Shown: positions 1 through 8,693 of the stretch, one piece after another
How positions within the stretch are numbered: position 1 is the first letter of the stretch
How the letters are laid out: the number at the start of each line of letters is the position of its first letter
Source of the DNA: Desulfovibrio intestinalis
Lineage (GTDB): Bacteria; Desulfobacterota; Desulfovibrionia; Desulfovibrionales; Desulfovibrionaceae
Length of the DNA: 64,000 bases
Assembly (NCBI RefSeq): GCF_014202345.1
Contig: NZ_JACHGO010000001.1
Span: forward strand, 124,001 to 188,000
Direction of reading: 5' to 3'
Notes under the pieces: model-generated
Told to the model about the DNA's origin: nothing
The model's input: only the letters and a program-made list of their open reading frames with translations
The model's database searches: none
Position numbers and translations under genes: made by a program

Positions 1-745
1 GCATTTCCAGGTCCCGCAGGTCGTGGCCAGAGATCAGGATGCCGGGGTTGGTGCCCACGCCAATGTTGACCTTGGTGATTTCGGGGTGGCCGTAGGTGCC
101 GGTGTTGGCGGCATCCAGCAGGGCCATTGCAGACACGCCGAACTTGCCGGTTTCAAGGGTCAGGCCTACGAGATCGCCGACGCTCAGGCTGTCGTCCAGC
201 GTTTTGGCAAGGGTTTCCTGCATAAAGGCGTCAAGGCTGTCTTCATGCTTGCCAAGCACGTCGGCGTGCTTGGCGTAGGCAGCCATGCCCTTGAGGCCAA
301 AGGTGATGAGCCAGCGCAGGGAGCGCATGTCGTCGTCAGTGGTAGCCATAACGCCCACGGTTCCGGCCTTGGCGAGCATGGCGGTTTTGTCGTCGGCTTC
401 CCACAGGGCGGCGTCGCTGAGTCCGGCCTTGTTGCCAAGAGTGGCGGCCAGTTCTTTTTTGGCGCTACAGGTCATGCGGATGCGCTGGGCCAGAATATCG
501 TCGTCAAAGTTGGCGTTGGTGATGGTGGCAAAAAGGTTGCCCACAACCAGCTGGTCGATCTTGTGGTCAATGGCCTTGCCTTCGGCGCGAAGGCGGGTGG
601 TGATCTGGCCAAGGCCCTTGCTCACATACACCAGCACGTCTTGAAGAGCGGCGGTTTCAGGTTTTTTGCCGCACACGCCAACCTGGGTGCAACCCTTGTT
701 GCCTACGGTTTCCTGACACTGATAGCAGAACATGGCATTACTCAT
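1..745 (-). CDS. hcp: Hydroxylamine reductase / hybrid cluster protein, N-terminal part
   Basis: Hcp carries a [4Fe-4S] cluster and a hybrid Fe-S-O cluster; it reduces hydroxylamine in vitro and is linked to nitric-oxide and nitrosative stress defence in anaerobes. The first 248 residues are in the window and the rest runs off the left edge. The N-terminus MSNAMFCYQCQETVGNKGC followed by TQVGVCGK gives the CxxC-x8-C-x5-C cluster pattern of Hcp. The start at 745 has an AAGGAT ribosome site just upstream. It lies 78 nt downstream of a cupin gene on the same strand, and a Crp/Fnr regulator gene lies upstream of both, so the two may be co-transcribed and controlled from the palindrome at 1225-1242. 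Family assignment is firm; regulation is inferred. Confidence 0.95.
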   Translation of the reverse strand, partial: MSNAMFCYQCQETVGNKGCTQVGVCGKKPETAALQDVLVYVSKGLGQITTRLRAEGKAIDHKIDQLVVGNLFATITNANFDDDILAQRIRMTCSAKKELAATLGNKAGLSDAALWEADDKTAMLAKAGTVGVMATTDDDMRSLRWLITFGLKGMAAYAKHADVLGKHEDSLDAFMQETLAKTLDDSLSVGDLVGLTLETGKFGVSAMALLDAANTGTYGHPEITKVNIGVGTNPGILISGHDLRDLEM

Positions 746-823
746 GGTAGTATCCTTATTGCAGCTCCGTTGCGGCGGAGGCTAGGGTGAACCCGCACCT
801 GGCGGGCACGGCAGCATTGGAAT

Positions 824-1171
824 CTATTGAATTTCAGTGGGAAAAACGACAACCAGCAACATCTTGAAGCGCTCCAGCGCGCTGACGGAGTGAGGCTGCC
901 CTGCGGGCATCACGATGGCTTCGCCCGCCTTGATGGAGGTGGCCTGTCCGCTGATGTTGACCTGAGCCTGACCATCCAGGGCCAGTACAAAGGCGTCGCC
1001 CGTGGAGGTGTGGGCGCTGATTTCCTCTCCCTTGTCAAAAGCGAAGAGTGTCATTCCCACAGCAGCATTTTGAATCAGCGTCTTGCTGGCTATCTGGCCG
1101 GGCTGGTACTCCACCTGCGCTGCAAGGGGCAGAGCGGTGGCGTAATCGAGATTTCTGAGGAAGTGTTGCAT
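824..1171 (-). CDS. Small cupin-domain protein
   Basis: A 115-residue single-domain cupin. Residues about 35-105 hold the beta-barrel core: an EISAHTSTGDAFVLALDGQA stretch fits cupin motif 1 and PAGQPHSVSALE fits motif 2, with His residues in both that could bind a metal. Small cupins of this kind act as metal-dependent enzymes or as sensors; the sequence does not say which. The start at 1171 has a strong AAGGAGG site 4-10 nt before the ATG. The gene has a very good candidate promoter and operator upstream (1199-1242), which makes it the first gene of a probable cupin-hcp transcript. A similar small cupin near hcp suggests a redox or nitrosative stress role, but that is inference from neighbourhood only. 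Confidence 0.8.
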   Translation of the reverse strand: MQHFLRNLDYATALPLAAQVEYQPGQIASKTLIQNAAVGMTLFAFDKGEEISAHTSTGDAFVLALDGQAQVNISGQATSIKAGEAIVMPAGQPHSVSALERFKMLLVVVFPTEIQ

Positions 1172-1198
1172 GGGGTCCTCCTTGGCTTTGACGATTCC

Positions 1199-1242
1199 TG
1201 TATAGCAAGGGGGAGTATCTGCGTCCGTAACAAATGTTACGG
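1199..1242 (-). promoter_or_regulatory. Crp/Fnr-type operator and promoter for cupin-hcp
   Basis: Positions 1225-1242 read CCGTAACAAATGTTACGG, a perfect inverted repeat with 7-bp arms and a 4-bp spacer. Reading leftward, a TATACA -10 candidate lies at 1204-1199. A start site about 7 nt further on (about 1192) puts the palindrome centre (1233.5) near -41.5, the class II activator position of Crp/Fnr proteins. The palindrome overlaps the last codons of the regulator gene. The operator is seen in the sequence; that the adjacent regulator binds it is inferred. Confidence 0.7.
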
Positions 1243-1926
1243 AACAAAATAATCGTAAAATTCTTTTAGCCGTTCAGGGTGGGGCAGGGCGATGGCTTTT
1301 CCGTGTATGTCCAGCAAACCCTCGTCGCGCATGGCTGCCAGCTCGCGCGAGAGCGAGGGGCGCGTTACGCCCAGAAAGTCTGCCATCTGTTCACGGTTCA
1401 TTCCCAGAACCAGCGAACCGTCCGGGGAGCGGTGCTCAAGCAGCAGGGCGGCGATTTTGCGGCGCAGACTGCCCGATGAGAGCAGCGACACCCGGCGGGT
1501 CAAAAAAAAGGCTTTGCGCGCAAAGACAGAAAGCATGTTGCGGATGATCTGCGCGTGCATGGCACAACGCTTTTCACAGGTGGAATAAAAAAATTTGGCG
1601 GGTATGGCCAGAACGCGCACCGGGCTTTCAGCCTGCACGCTACAGCCGTAGGTGGATTGGTCCAGAAAAACATATACCTCGCCAAAGAGGTCGCCGGGCC
1701 GGTCGATGCGGGCCATGACCGCGCGCCTGCCGTCTGCGCCGTCACGTCCAACAGTGACAGACCCTTCAAGCAAGACAAACAGCCGGTTGGGGGAATCAGT
1801 TTCGCAAAAAACCATGCCGCCCTTGCCATATTTTTTTTCAACAGCTCCGCTGCATCCCAGGCATAGCCTGGCGTCATCCGAGCTCATATGGGCAAAAAGG
1901 TCACAGTTTTTCAGGGCCTGATCCAT
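1237..1926 (-). CDS. Crp/Fnr-family transcription regulator (HcpR-like by context)
   Basis: A 229-residue regulator with an N-terminal cyclic-nucleotide-binding-like domain (about residues 10-130, with RLFVLLEGSVTVGRDGADGR and the RPGDLFGE turn) and a C-terminal winged helix whose recognition helix is in EQMADFLGVTRPSLSRELAA. Several Cys residues near the N-terminus and middle (CDLF, CLGCSG, CEKRC) could bind a cofactor, but no fixed Fnr pattern is present. The frame is open to 2058; I chose the ATG at 1926 because GGAAGG lies 7 nt before it and the family domain starts there. In Desulfovibrio a Crp/Fnr member called HcpR controls hcp; position next to cupin-hcp supports that role, but the binding site was not matched to a published motif. 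Confidence 0.85.
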   Translation of the reverse strand: MDQALKNCDLFAHMSSDDARLCLGCSGAVEKKYGKGGMVFCETDSPNRLFVLLEGSVTVGRDGADGRRAVMARIDRPGDLFGEVYVFLDQSTYGCSVQAESPVRVLAIPAKFFYSTCEKRCAMHAQIIRNMLSVFARKAFFLTRRVSLLSSGSLRRKIAALLLEHRSPDGSLVLGMNREQMADFLGVTRPSLSRELAAMRDEGLLDIHGKAIALPHPERLKEFYDYFVP

Positions 1927-2232
1927 ATTCCTTCCATCCATTATTGGAGAAAATCGACACCAAAGACCAGTGCCGATTATGACGCGTTTGAAGTCAGTAT
2001 ACACAAAAGGGGATAAAATGCACATCACTAAGTTTGGCTTTACCCAAATCGCATGCACCCAAAGTAAAAAGCTTTTCAGGCTTCAGAGAACTGGCGCACC
2101 ATCGGTTTTTTGATTGGCAGATATGGTTGGCATTGGGGGCGATGCGGTTGGGCCAAAGGCAAACGAAGGATTATGAGCAATGTGGGATAATGCCGTCTTT
2201 TCGAGACGGGCAGGAATTAACGAGGTCGTAAT

Positions 2233-2268
2233 GACGTAAAAAAGCCCGTTTCCGGGCTTTTTTACGTC
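2233..2268. terminator. Bidirectional intrinsic terminator
   Basis: A 16-bp perfect stem (left arm GACGTAAAAAAGCCCG, loop TTTC, then the reverse complement) has an A-run in the left arm and a T-run in the right, so it can end transcripts from either side. It lies between the regulator gene and the SLBB gene, both on minus, and so mainly insulates the SLBB gene. The rest of 1927-2296 holds no convincing gene. Confidence 0.85.
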
Positions 2269-2296
2269 AAACATGATTCGTGGTGCGTCCTCAATA

Positions 2297-3847
2297 TTAT
2301 AGCGAAGGCAGCCCCAGCAGCACACGGGCAGACACCGCCACCTGCATGAGCACCTGAGAGATGTCCTTGATGGCCTGCATATTTTTGGATTCAACCTTTG
2401 GCAGCACGAGTATCTGGTCGCCGGGCATGATGTCGTCCCCGCCCTGCGTCACAGAACCGTTCTGGTGCATGACCAGAATCTTGTCGCTGTCTGCACGGTT
2501 GGTCAGGCCGCCCGCGCCCTTGATGTAGTCGCTGGAGTCTTTCTTTTTGGCCCAAAGCATGGCCTGGGGCACCATAACTTCACCGCTTACCAGAACGACA
2601 TCGCTCTTGGTGGGAATGACGATAATATCGCCTTCTTCCAGACTCAGGTCGGCCTTGTTGGTGCCGCCGTCCAGAACAACCACGCCTTCGGGTTCCACAG
2701 CCTTGGCGCGCTCCACAAACTTGGAAACCATTTCGGCTTCCTTGGCGCGAATTTGCGCTTCTTCAGTACTGGCCGAAGAGGCGGTGAGGGCAGTTTCTTC
2801 CAGACGGCGCAATGAGTCGGCTATGGCCTTTTTCTGCCGGGCGGCCACGCTTTTGCGCTTGATGTACATAGCATCAAGATTGGCGCGCTCGGGCTCCACG
2901 GCAATAAAGTTTTTCACGTCGCGCAGGCGTGCGCCCTGGCGTACTGGAAAGCGCGAAGCGCCGCGTACTGCGCCCTGCACTTCAATCATTATGGTGTTGC
3001 CGGACGCGTCAGCGATAAACTGTATTTTATCGCCGTCTTCAAGGCGCAGGCTGCGCAGATCCTTGAGGGGCAGGTAGGTGCTGTAAGGCGCTCCGTTGCG
3101 CGTGCCGTTGAGGGCAATGTGCGATGTGCGGCCCTCGGGGTCGGCCAGTTCGATCAAAGCCGCGCCCGTTGCCTGATTTTTGGGGAATTCAAAAAGCGCC
3201 GAATTGCGTACGGTTCCAGTGGCTGTAATTGTGGGGCCCTTTTCGCCCACCACCAGCGTGTCGCCGTCCTGCAAGCGCACTGCGGGCAGCACGCCCTTGC
3301 GGGCAAAGGGGTAGAGATCAAGGTTCGCTACCGACTTGCCGTCGCGCATTAGGTGTATATCGCGGTAACTGCCGCGCACAGGGTCAAGGCCGCCTGCCTT
3401 GTCCAGAAAGCTCAGCAGCGGGTCATTGGGGCCGCCAGTGTAGCTTCCGGGGCGGGTCACGCCGCCCGTCACAAAAATGGCCACGGGGCGGGCATCCAGA
3501 GGGGCAGCGTAGATCTGCGCGTTGGGGTGGCCGTTGGCGGCCAGTTTGCTGCGCAGCGCGTCGATCAGCTTGTCGTAGGCAAGCCCGGCCACGGGCATGT
3601 CGCCCACTTCAGGCAGGTTCATGTGCCCGTCTGGGCCCACGGTCAGGGTGCGGTCCACATTAAGGTCGCCGCCCCATAAACGCACCACCACCCGGTCGCC
3701 GGGGGCGATCACCGAGCCTTCTTTGTTTTGGGCAAAATTACCCTGAAAAAGATTGGCCGCGTACGGCCGCACATTGTCTTCGGCCTGGGCTGTGCCGCAA
3801 AGGGTCAGCAAGGCCAGAATGACGAAAAAATAGTTTTTTTGCAGCAT
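2297..3847 (-). CDS. Polysaccharide export protein with SLBB domains (Wza-like)
   Basis: A 516-residue secreted protein. It starts with a clear signal peptide (MLQKNYFFVILALLTLCGTA, cleavage near AQA). A polysaccharide-export domain follows (VIAPGDRVVVRLWGG...VGPDGHMNLPEVGDM), then several SLBB-type beta-grasp repeats (FVTGGVTRPGSYTGG, IEVQGAVRGASRFPVRQGA, VLVSGEVMVPQAM). A charged, probably helical insert lies near residues 310-380. Such proteins form the outer-membrane or periplasmic exit channel for capsule or exopolysaccharide. The frame is open to 4090, but the signal peptide fixes the start at 3847. It lies 85 nt after a lipoprotein gene on the same strand. No glycosyltransferase or copolymerase gene is nearby, so the exported glycan cannot be named. 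Confidence 0.85.
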   Translation of the reverse strand: MLQKNYFFVILALLTLCGTAQAEDNVRPYAANLFQGNFAQNKEGSVIAPGDRVVVRLWGGDLNVDRTLTVGPDGHMNLPEVGDMPVAGLAYDKLIDALRSKLAANGHPNAQIYAAPLDARPVAIFVTGGVTRPGSYTGGPNDPLLSFLDKAGGLDPVRGSYRDIHLMRDGKSVANLDLYPFARKGVLPAVRLQDGDTLVVGEKGPTITATGTVRNSALFEFPKNQATGAALIELADPEGRTSHIALNGTRNGAPYSTYLPLKDLRSLRLEDGDKIQFIADASGNTIMIEVQGAVRGASRFPVRQGARLRDVKNFIAVEPERANLDAMYIKRKSVAARQKKAIADSLRRLEETALTASSASTEEAQIRAKEAEMVSKFVERAKAVEPEGVVVLDGGTNKADLSLEEGDIIVIPTKSDVVLVSGEVMVPQAMLWAKKKDSSDYIKGAGGLTNRADSDKILVMHQNGSVTQGGDDIMPGDQILVLPKVESKNMQAIKDISQVLMQVAVSARVLLGLPSL

Positions 3848-3932
3848 GGTATTCCAAAGGATGAGACGCGCGGTTTCGCGGCCAAGCCGCGCCGCGCGCC
3901 TGCAATAGTTACGGGGCAGCGCCCCGCTGAAA

Positions 3933-4316
3933 TTATGGCTTGGAGATGCCCTGGCCCCATACTCTGGGAGCCATGACCCAGCGCCCCGTTCCGTCCTGGC
4001 AAAGAACCACCACTTCGGCTTCCTTTTGCCCGGCCAGTACTGTGCCCCGTTTGCAGTTTTCGCCCTTGGCCGAGGTGAAAACTTCGTCAACGCTCACGCT
4101 TACGCCCTGGCCAAACTGTATGTCATCTACAACAGTGGTCTGGCCGGGAGTGGAAACTATCATGAAGCTTTCTACGGGGCCAGGGGGCGTTTCTTCCCTT
4201 TGCGGGGTTTCGCCAAGGCCGCAGGCGGCCAAAGGTAAGGTAAGAAAAAGTGCGGCGGCCAGAGTAGCCAGACGGCTGAGGCGCGATGCGCGCGTAGTAC
4301 AGAGGGATGTGTTCAT
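3933..4316 (-). CDS. Small lipoprotein
   Basis: A 127-residue predicted lipoprotein: a basic N-terminus, a hydrophobic stretch (LATLAAALFLTLPLAAC) and a lipobox ending at Cys32. The mature part is short, with two Cys residues (ENC, LCQ) that could form a disulfide, and ends in RVWGQGISKP. An AGGAG ribosome site precedes the ATG at 4316. It is the first gene of a likely pair with the SLBB export protein, so it may help assemble that channel; this is inference from position. I do not recognise a named family. Confidence 0.75.
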   Translation of the reverse strand: MNTSLCTTRASRLSRLATLAAALFLTLPLAACGLGETPQREETPPGPVESFMIVSTPGQTTVVDDIQFGQGVSVSVDEVFTSAKGENCKRGTVLAGQKEAEVVVLCQDGTGRWVMAPRVWGQGISKP

Positions 4317-4505
4317 ACGGACTCCTGGCGGCGGCGAACCGTTGCGCCATGATCATCTGACGTGAATGCGGATCATTTTCTTTCACTCCCTGTCGCAGAG
4401 AACGCGCCCTCTGTCAATTGCCGTAGCGGGCAATACCTTTCAAGTTTGAGGTAATAGTCACGCTTTTTGTTAAAATAGGGAAAATTAAAACCAAACACAT
4501 AAGAT

Positions 4506-4586
4506 ACCATAAGCTTATGGTGTCCACACTTTATAAATCCTGAATTTTATTTTGCATTTTGTTGTGAGGGTGCTATTATTCGCACA
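4506..4586 (+). promoter_or_regulatory. Promoter with a 16-bp palindrome upstream of the molybdopterin-binding protein gene
   Basis: The 4387-4624 gap is AT-rich compared with its neighbours. It holds a perfect palindrome ACCATAAGCTTATGGT (4506-4521). A -35 candidate TTGCAT (4552-4557), a 16-nt spacer and a -10 candidate TATTAT (4574-4579) follow, with a start site near 4586. A second interrupted repeat TTGTG...CACAA spans the promoter spacer and start region (4562-4586). Neither repeat resembles the classic ModE site; the regulator is unknown. Confidence 0.55.
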
Positions 4587-4624
4587 ATCTGAGCATCAGG
4601 TCATGCATCGTTTCAGGAGAATCC

Positions 4625-5665
4625 ATGACAAAAGCCTGTATGAAAACCATACATGTTCATGAGGCAGTTGGTAGTGTTCTTTGTCACGATATAACACGGA
4701 TTGTGCCCGGCGAGAGCAAAGGGCCGGTTTTTAGCAAGGGCCATGTGGTGCGCCCCGAAGATATCAAGGTGCTGCTCGAAGTAGGCAAGGAGCATCTTTA
4801 TGTTTTCGAGCCACTGCCAGGCATGGTGCACGAAAATGACGCAGCTGCCCGCATTGTGGCTGCCACGGCAGGAAGCAACCTTACTGCCGGAAAGCCCAAA
4901 GAAGGGCGCATCAACCTTTCTGCCGCATGTGACGGCCTGTTGAAAATTGATGTGCCCACACTCGCAAGAATCAATGGTCTGGGCGAAATTACCGTAGCCA
5001 CCCTGCACAGCCTGCAATTTGTGACCAAAGGGCGGCCTGTGGCTGGTATGCGCGTTGTTCCCCTTATGATTGAAGAGGAAAAGCTGCGCAGTATGGAAGA
5101 GATGGTCAGCCATCCCGTTGTGGAGGTGCTGCCCCTCGCCCACGCCAAAGTGGGCGTGGTGACCACAGGCAGCGAAGTCTACTATGGCCGCATTCAAGAC
5201 GCTTTTGGCCCGGTGCTGCGAAAAAAATTCGCCAAACTGGGCAGCAGTGTTATGGGCCAGACCCTCACCAGCGATGAAGTGGACATGACAGCCGCCGCCA
5301 TTGTGGATTTTCTGCATCAGGGTGCGGACATGATTGTGGTTACTGGCGGTATGTCCGTTGACCCCGACGACCGCACGCCTACCGCCATTCGCGCTTCCGG
5401 CGCAGAAATTGTCAGTTATGGCGCTCCGGTATATCCGGGGGCCATGTTTCTTCTTGCTCACGCCACAGGCCCGCGAGGGCGTGTACCTGTGCTGGGGCTG
5501 CCAGGCTGCGTCATGTACCACAAGGCCAGTATTTTTGATCTGGTGGTGCCGCGTCTTTTGGCTGGCCTGGAGGTTACCGCTGAAGATGTGGCGGGCATGG
5601 GGCATGGCGGCTTTTGCGCCAGTTGCCCCGAATGTACCTACCCCATTTGCCCTTTCGGCAAGTAA
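4625..5665 (+). CDS. Molybdopterin-binding protein (MoeA/MoaB-like fold)
   Basis: A 346-residue protein of the molybdopterin-binding group. The central part (about residues 170-300) has the MoCF-biosynthesis fold: AKVGVVTTGSEVYYGRIQD, then VVTGGMSVDPDDRTPTAIR, and a late VLGLPGCVMYHKASIFDLV segment. The N-terminal part resembles MoeA domains that handle the pterin. The protein ends in an unusual cysteine-rich tail, CASCPECTYPICPFGK (four Cys), which could bind a metal or form disulfides. An AGGAGA site precedes ATG 4625. It sits 145 nt before mop on the same strand and so probably helps molybdenum insertion or cofactor handling for that enzyme. The exact step is not shown by sequence. Confidence 0.85.
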   Translation: MTKACMKTIHVHEAVGSVLCHDITRIVPGESKGPVFSKGHVVRPEDIKVLLEVGKEHLYVFEPLPGMVHENDAAARIVAATAGSNLTAGKPKEGRINLSAACDGLLKIDVPTLARINGLGEITVATLHSLQFVTKGRPVAGMRVVPLMIEEEKLRSMEEMVSHPVVEVLPLAHAKVGVVTTGSEVYYGRIQDAFGPVLRKKFAKLGSSVMGQTLTSDEVDMTAAAIVDFLHQGADMIVVTGGMSVDPDDRTPTAIRASGAEIVSYGAPVYPGAMFLLAHATGPRGRVPVLGLPGCVMYHKASIFDLVVPRLLAGLEVTAEDVAGMGHGGFCASCPECTYPICPFGK

Positions 5666-5810
5666 AGGTGCGGGTGCTCTGGTATCACAATCAAGCTTTC
5701 ACTTTTTATCAGATGGAGCAGAGCGGCGCATACGCCGTCCAGCTACGGCCTTGAGCGCGGATACCCCGCGTCGGCATATACACAGGCATCCATCAACAAA
5801 GGAGTCGCGC

Positions 5811-8534
5811 ATGGAACCTAAAACTCTTGTAGTCAATGGCATTCCCCGGCGTTTGCTGGTCAGCCCCAATGACACGCTGGTGGACGTGCTGCGCAGCCAG
5901 TTGCAGCTCACCAGCGTAAAAGTGGGTTGCGGCAAGGGGCAGTGCGGCGCTTGTACCGTTCTTTTGGACGGCAAAGTGTCGCGCGCCTGCATCATCAAGA
6001 TGAGCCGCGTAGCAGAAAACGCAGCCGTGACCACCCTTGAAGGCATTGGCACCCCCGCCTGCCTGCATCCCCTGCAGCACGCCTGGATACAGCACGGCGC
6101 GGCGCAGTGCGGTTTTTGCACTCCCGGCTTCATCGTGTCGGCCAAGGCCCTGCTGGACGAAAATATCAAGCCCAGCCGTGAAGACGTGCGCGACTGGTTC
6201 CAGAAGCACCACAACATCTGTCGTTGCACGGGCTACAAGCCTCTTGTGGACGCCGTTATGGACGCTGCCGCCATTATGCGCGGCGAAAAAACCGTTGAAG
6301 ATATCAGCTTCAAGATGCCCGCCGACGGCCGCATCTGGGGTACCAGCATTCCTCGTCCCAGCGCCGTAGCCAAGGTTACAGGCGTGGCTGAATACGGCGC
6401 CGACGCCGTTGTGCGTATGCCTGAAGACACGCTGCACCTGGCTTTGGCCCAGGCCAAGGTTTCCCACGCGCTCATCAAGGGCATTGACACCTCCGAAGCC
6501 GAAAAAATGCCCGGCGTGTTCAAGGTACTGACCCATAATGACGTGAAGGGCAAAAATCGCATCACGGGCCTCATCACCTTCCCTACCAACAAGGGTGACG
6601 GTTGGGAACGCCCCATTTTGAACGACAGCAAGATCTTCCAGTACGGCGACGCTCTGGCCATCGTTTGCGCTGACTCCGAAGCCAATGCGCGCGCTGCCGC
6701 CGAAAAGGTAAAATTTGATCTGGAACTGCTGCCAGAATACATGAGCGCCCCTGAAGCTATGGCTCCTGACGCCATTGAAATTCACCCCGGCACGCCCAAC
6801 GTCTATTATGACCAGCTTGAAGAAAAGGGCGAAGATACTGCCCCCTTCTTCAACGATCCCAATAATGTGGTGATCGAAGGCAGCTACTACACCCAGCGTC
6901 AGCCGCATCTGCCCATCGAGCCCGACGTGGGTTACGGCTACATCAACGAGCAGGGCCAGGTGGTCATCCACTCCAAATCCATCGGCCTTCATCTGCACGC
7001 GCTCATGATCGCCCCCGGTCTTGGTCTGGAGTTCCCCAAGGATCTCGTGCTGGTGCAGAACACTGCTGGCGGCACCTTTGGCTACAAGTTCAGCCCCACT
7101 ATGGAAGCCCTGATCGGCGTAGCCGTCATGGCCACTGGCCGTCCCTGCCATCTGCGCTACAACTACGAGCAGCAGCAGAACTACACCGGCAAGCGTTCGC
7201 CTTTCTGGACCACGCTGCGTTACGCGGCCACCAAGCAGGGCAAGATTCTCGCTATGGATACGGACTGGAGCGTTGACCACGGTCCTTACTCCGAATTCGG
7301 CGACCTGCTGACCCTGCGCGGTGCGCAGTACATCGGCGCTGGTTACGGCATTGCCAATATTCGTGGCGTAGGCCGCACGGTTGCCACCAACCACTGCTGG
7401 GGCGCGGCTTTCCGCGGTTACGGCGCGCCGGAATCCGAGTTCCCCTCTGAAGTGCTGATGGACGAACTGGCAGAAAAGCTCGGCATGGATCCCTTCGAGC
7501 TGCGCGCCCTCAACTGCTATAAAGAAGGCGACACCACGCCTACGGGTCAGGTTCCTGAAGTCATGAGCCTGCCTGAAATGTTTAGCAAAATGCGTCCTTA
7601 CTACGAAGAATCCAAAAAGCGCGTGAAGGAACGTTCCACTGCCGAAGTAAAGCGCGGCGTGGGCGTGGCCCTTGGCGTGTACGGTGCGGGTCTTGACGGG
7701 CCGGATACTTCCGAAGCCTGGGTAGAGCTTAATATGGATGGCAGTGTGACCCTGGGCAACTCCTGGGAAGACCACGGCCAGGGTGCGGACGCCGGTTCGC
7801 TGGGCACGGCCCACGAAGCGCTGCGTCCCCTGAATATTGCGCCTGAAAATATTCACCTTGTCATGAACGACACCAGCAAGACCCCCAACTCCGGCCCTGC
7901 TGGCGGTTCACGTTCGCAAGTGGTCACTGGCAACGCCATTCGCGTGGCTTGCGAAATGCTCATTGAGGGCATGCGTAAACCCGGCGGCGGCTTCTTTACG
8001 GCTGACGAAATGAAGGCTGAAGGCCGTCCGTTGCGCTATGAAGGCAAGTGGACCGCCCCTGCCAAAGACTGCGACCTCAAGGGTCAGGGTTCGCCTTTTG
8101 CCTGCTACATGTACGGTCTTTTCCTTACGGAAGTGGCTGTTGAAAAGGCTACGGGCAAAACCACCGTTGAAAAGATCGTCTGCGTGGCCGATATCGGCAC
8201 CCTCTGCAACAAGCTTGTGGTGGATGGTCAGATCTACGGCGGTCTCGCCCAGGGCGTTGGCCTTGCGCTTACCGAAGACTACGAAGACCTCAAGAAGCAC
8301 AGCACCATGGGCGGCTCGGGCGTTCCCAGCATCAAGGTGATTCCCGACGATATGGAAATCATCTATGTGCAGACCCACCGCAAGGACGGTCCCTTCGGCG
8401 CATCCGGCGTGGGCGAAATGCCCCTCACCGCGCCGCATGCGGCCATCATCAACGGCATCTACAATGCCTGCGGTGCGCGCATCCGGCACCTGCCCGCGCG
8501 TCCCGAAAAGGTCTTGGAGGCCATGCCCAAGTAG
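5811..8534 (+). CDS. mop: Molybdenum aldehyde oxidoreductase (MOP)
   Basis: Oxidises aldehydes to carboxylic acids with water as oxygen donor, passing electrons through two [2Fe-2S] clusters; a xanthine-oxidase-family enzyme using molybdopterin cytosine dinucleotide. At 907 residues it has the same length as the Desulfovibrio gigas enzyme. The plant-type cluster ligands Cys40, 45, 48 and 60 are present (VGCGKGQCGACTVLL...RAC). The second cluster is in QCGFCTPGFI...CRCTGYKP near residues 100-140. The large molybdenum domain has GGTFGYKFSP, AFRGYGAPE and FGASGVGEMPL, the last carrying the catalytic Glu near residue 869. The frame is open from 5334, but ATG 5811, after GGAG, matches the family start. 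Identification is firm. Confidence 0.97.
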   Translation: MEPKTLVVNGIPRRLLVSPNDTLVDVLRSQLQLTSVKVGCGKGQCGACTVLLDGKVSRACIIKMSRVAENAAVTTLEGIGTPACLHPLQHAWIQHGAAQCGFCTPGFIVSAKALLDENIKPSREDVRDWFQKHHNICRCTGYKPLVDAVMDAAAIMRGEKTVEDISFKMPADGRIWGTSIPRPSAVAKVTGVAEYGADAVVRMPEDTLHLALAQAKVSHALIKGIDTSEAEKMPGVFKVLTHNDVKGKNRITGLITFPTNKGDGWERPILNDSKIFQYGDALAIVCADSEANARAAAEKVKFDLELLPEYMSAPEAMAPDAIEIHPGTPNVYYDQLEEKGEDTAPFFNDPNNVVIEGSYYTQRQPHLPIEPDVGYGYINEQGQVVIHSKSIGLHLHALMIAPGLGLEFPKDLVLVQNTAGGTFGYKFSPTMEALIGVAVMATGRPCHLRYNYEQQQNYTGKRSPFWTTLRYAATKQGKILAMDTDWSVDHGPYSEFGDLLTLRGAQYIGAGYGIANIRGVGRTVATNHCWGAAFRGYGAPESEFPSEVLMDELAEKLGMDPFELRALNCYKEGDTTPTGQVPEVMSLPEMFSKMRPYYEESKKRVKERSTAEVKRGVGVALGVYGAGLDGPDTSEAWVELNMDGSVTLGNSWEDHGQGADAGSLGTAHEALRPLNIAPENIHLVMNDTSKTPNSGPAGGSRSQVVTGNAIRVACEMLIEGMRKPGGGFFTADEMKAEGRPLRYEGKWTAPAKDCDLKGQGSPFACYMYGLFLTEVAVEKATGKTTVEKIVCVADIGTLCNKLVVDGQIYGGLAQGVGLALTEDYEDLKKHSTMGGSGVPSIKVIPDDMEIIYVQTHRKDGPFGASGVGEMPLTAPHAAIINGIYNACGARIRHLPARPEKVLEAMPK

Positions 8535-8556
8535 GGTAGGTTTATAGCCAAAGAAA

Positions 8557-8624
8557 CCCGGAAGGGGGACCTGCAGAATGGCTCACATTGTTGAGGCCGC
8601 TGCAAGAAAATCCCTCCTTCCGGG
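8557..8624 (+). ncRNA. Candidate structured RNA element downstream of mop
   Basis: A nested stem-loop begins 22 nt after the mop stop codon. The outer stem pairs CCCGGAAGGGGGA (8557-8569) with TCCCTCCTTCCGGG (8611-8624), nearly perfect. Inside it TGCAG pairs with CTGCA (8572-8576 with 8600-8604), and GGCTCA pairs with TGAGGC. It could be an mRNA-stabilising 3' end of mop, a small RNA or a leader element of the next operon. No U-run follows, so it is not a simple terminator. Seen directly; function unknown. Confidence 0.4.
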
Positions 8625-8693
8625 CCTTCACCCGCAAAGTTCACTGTTTTTTCAAGGCGCAGGGGCCACAGGCCCGTACTGCGAATTTTCCGG

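Noticed and set aside
5793-7856. 687-codon open frame on minus, opposite mop
   Set aside because: It is antisense to an enzyme with full family length and motifs; its protein is His/Gly/Ala/Val-rich with no domain, as expected from the complement of a GC-rich gene.
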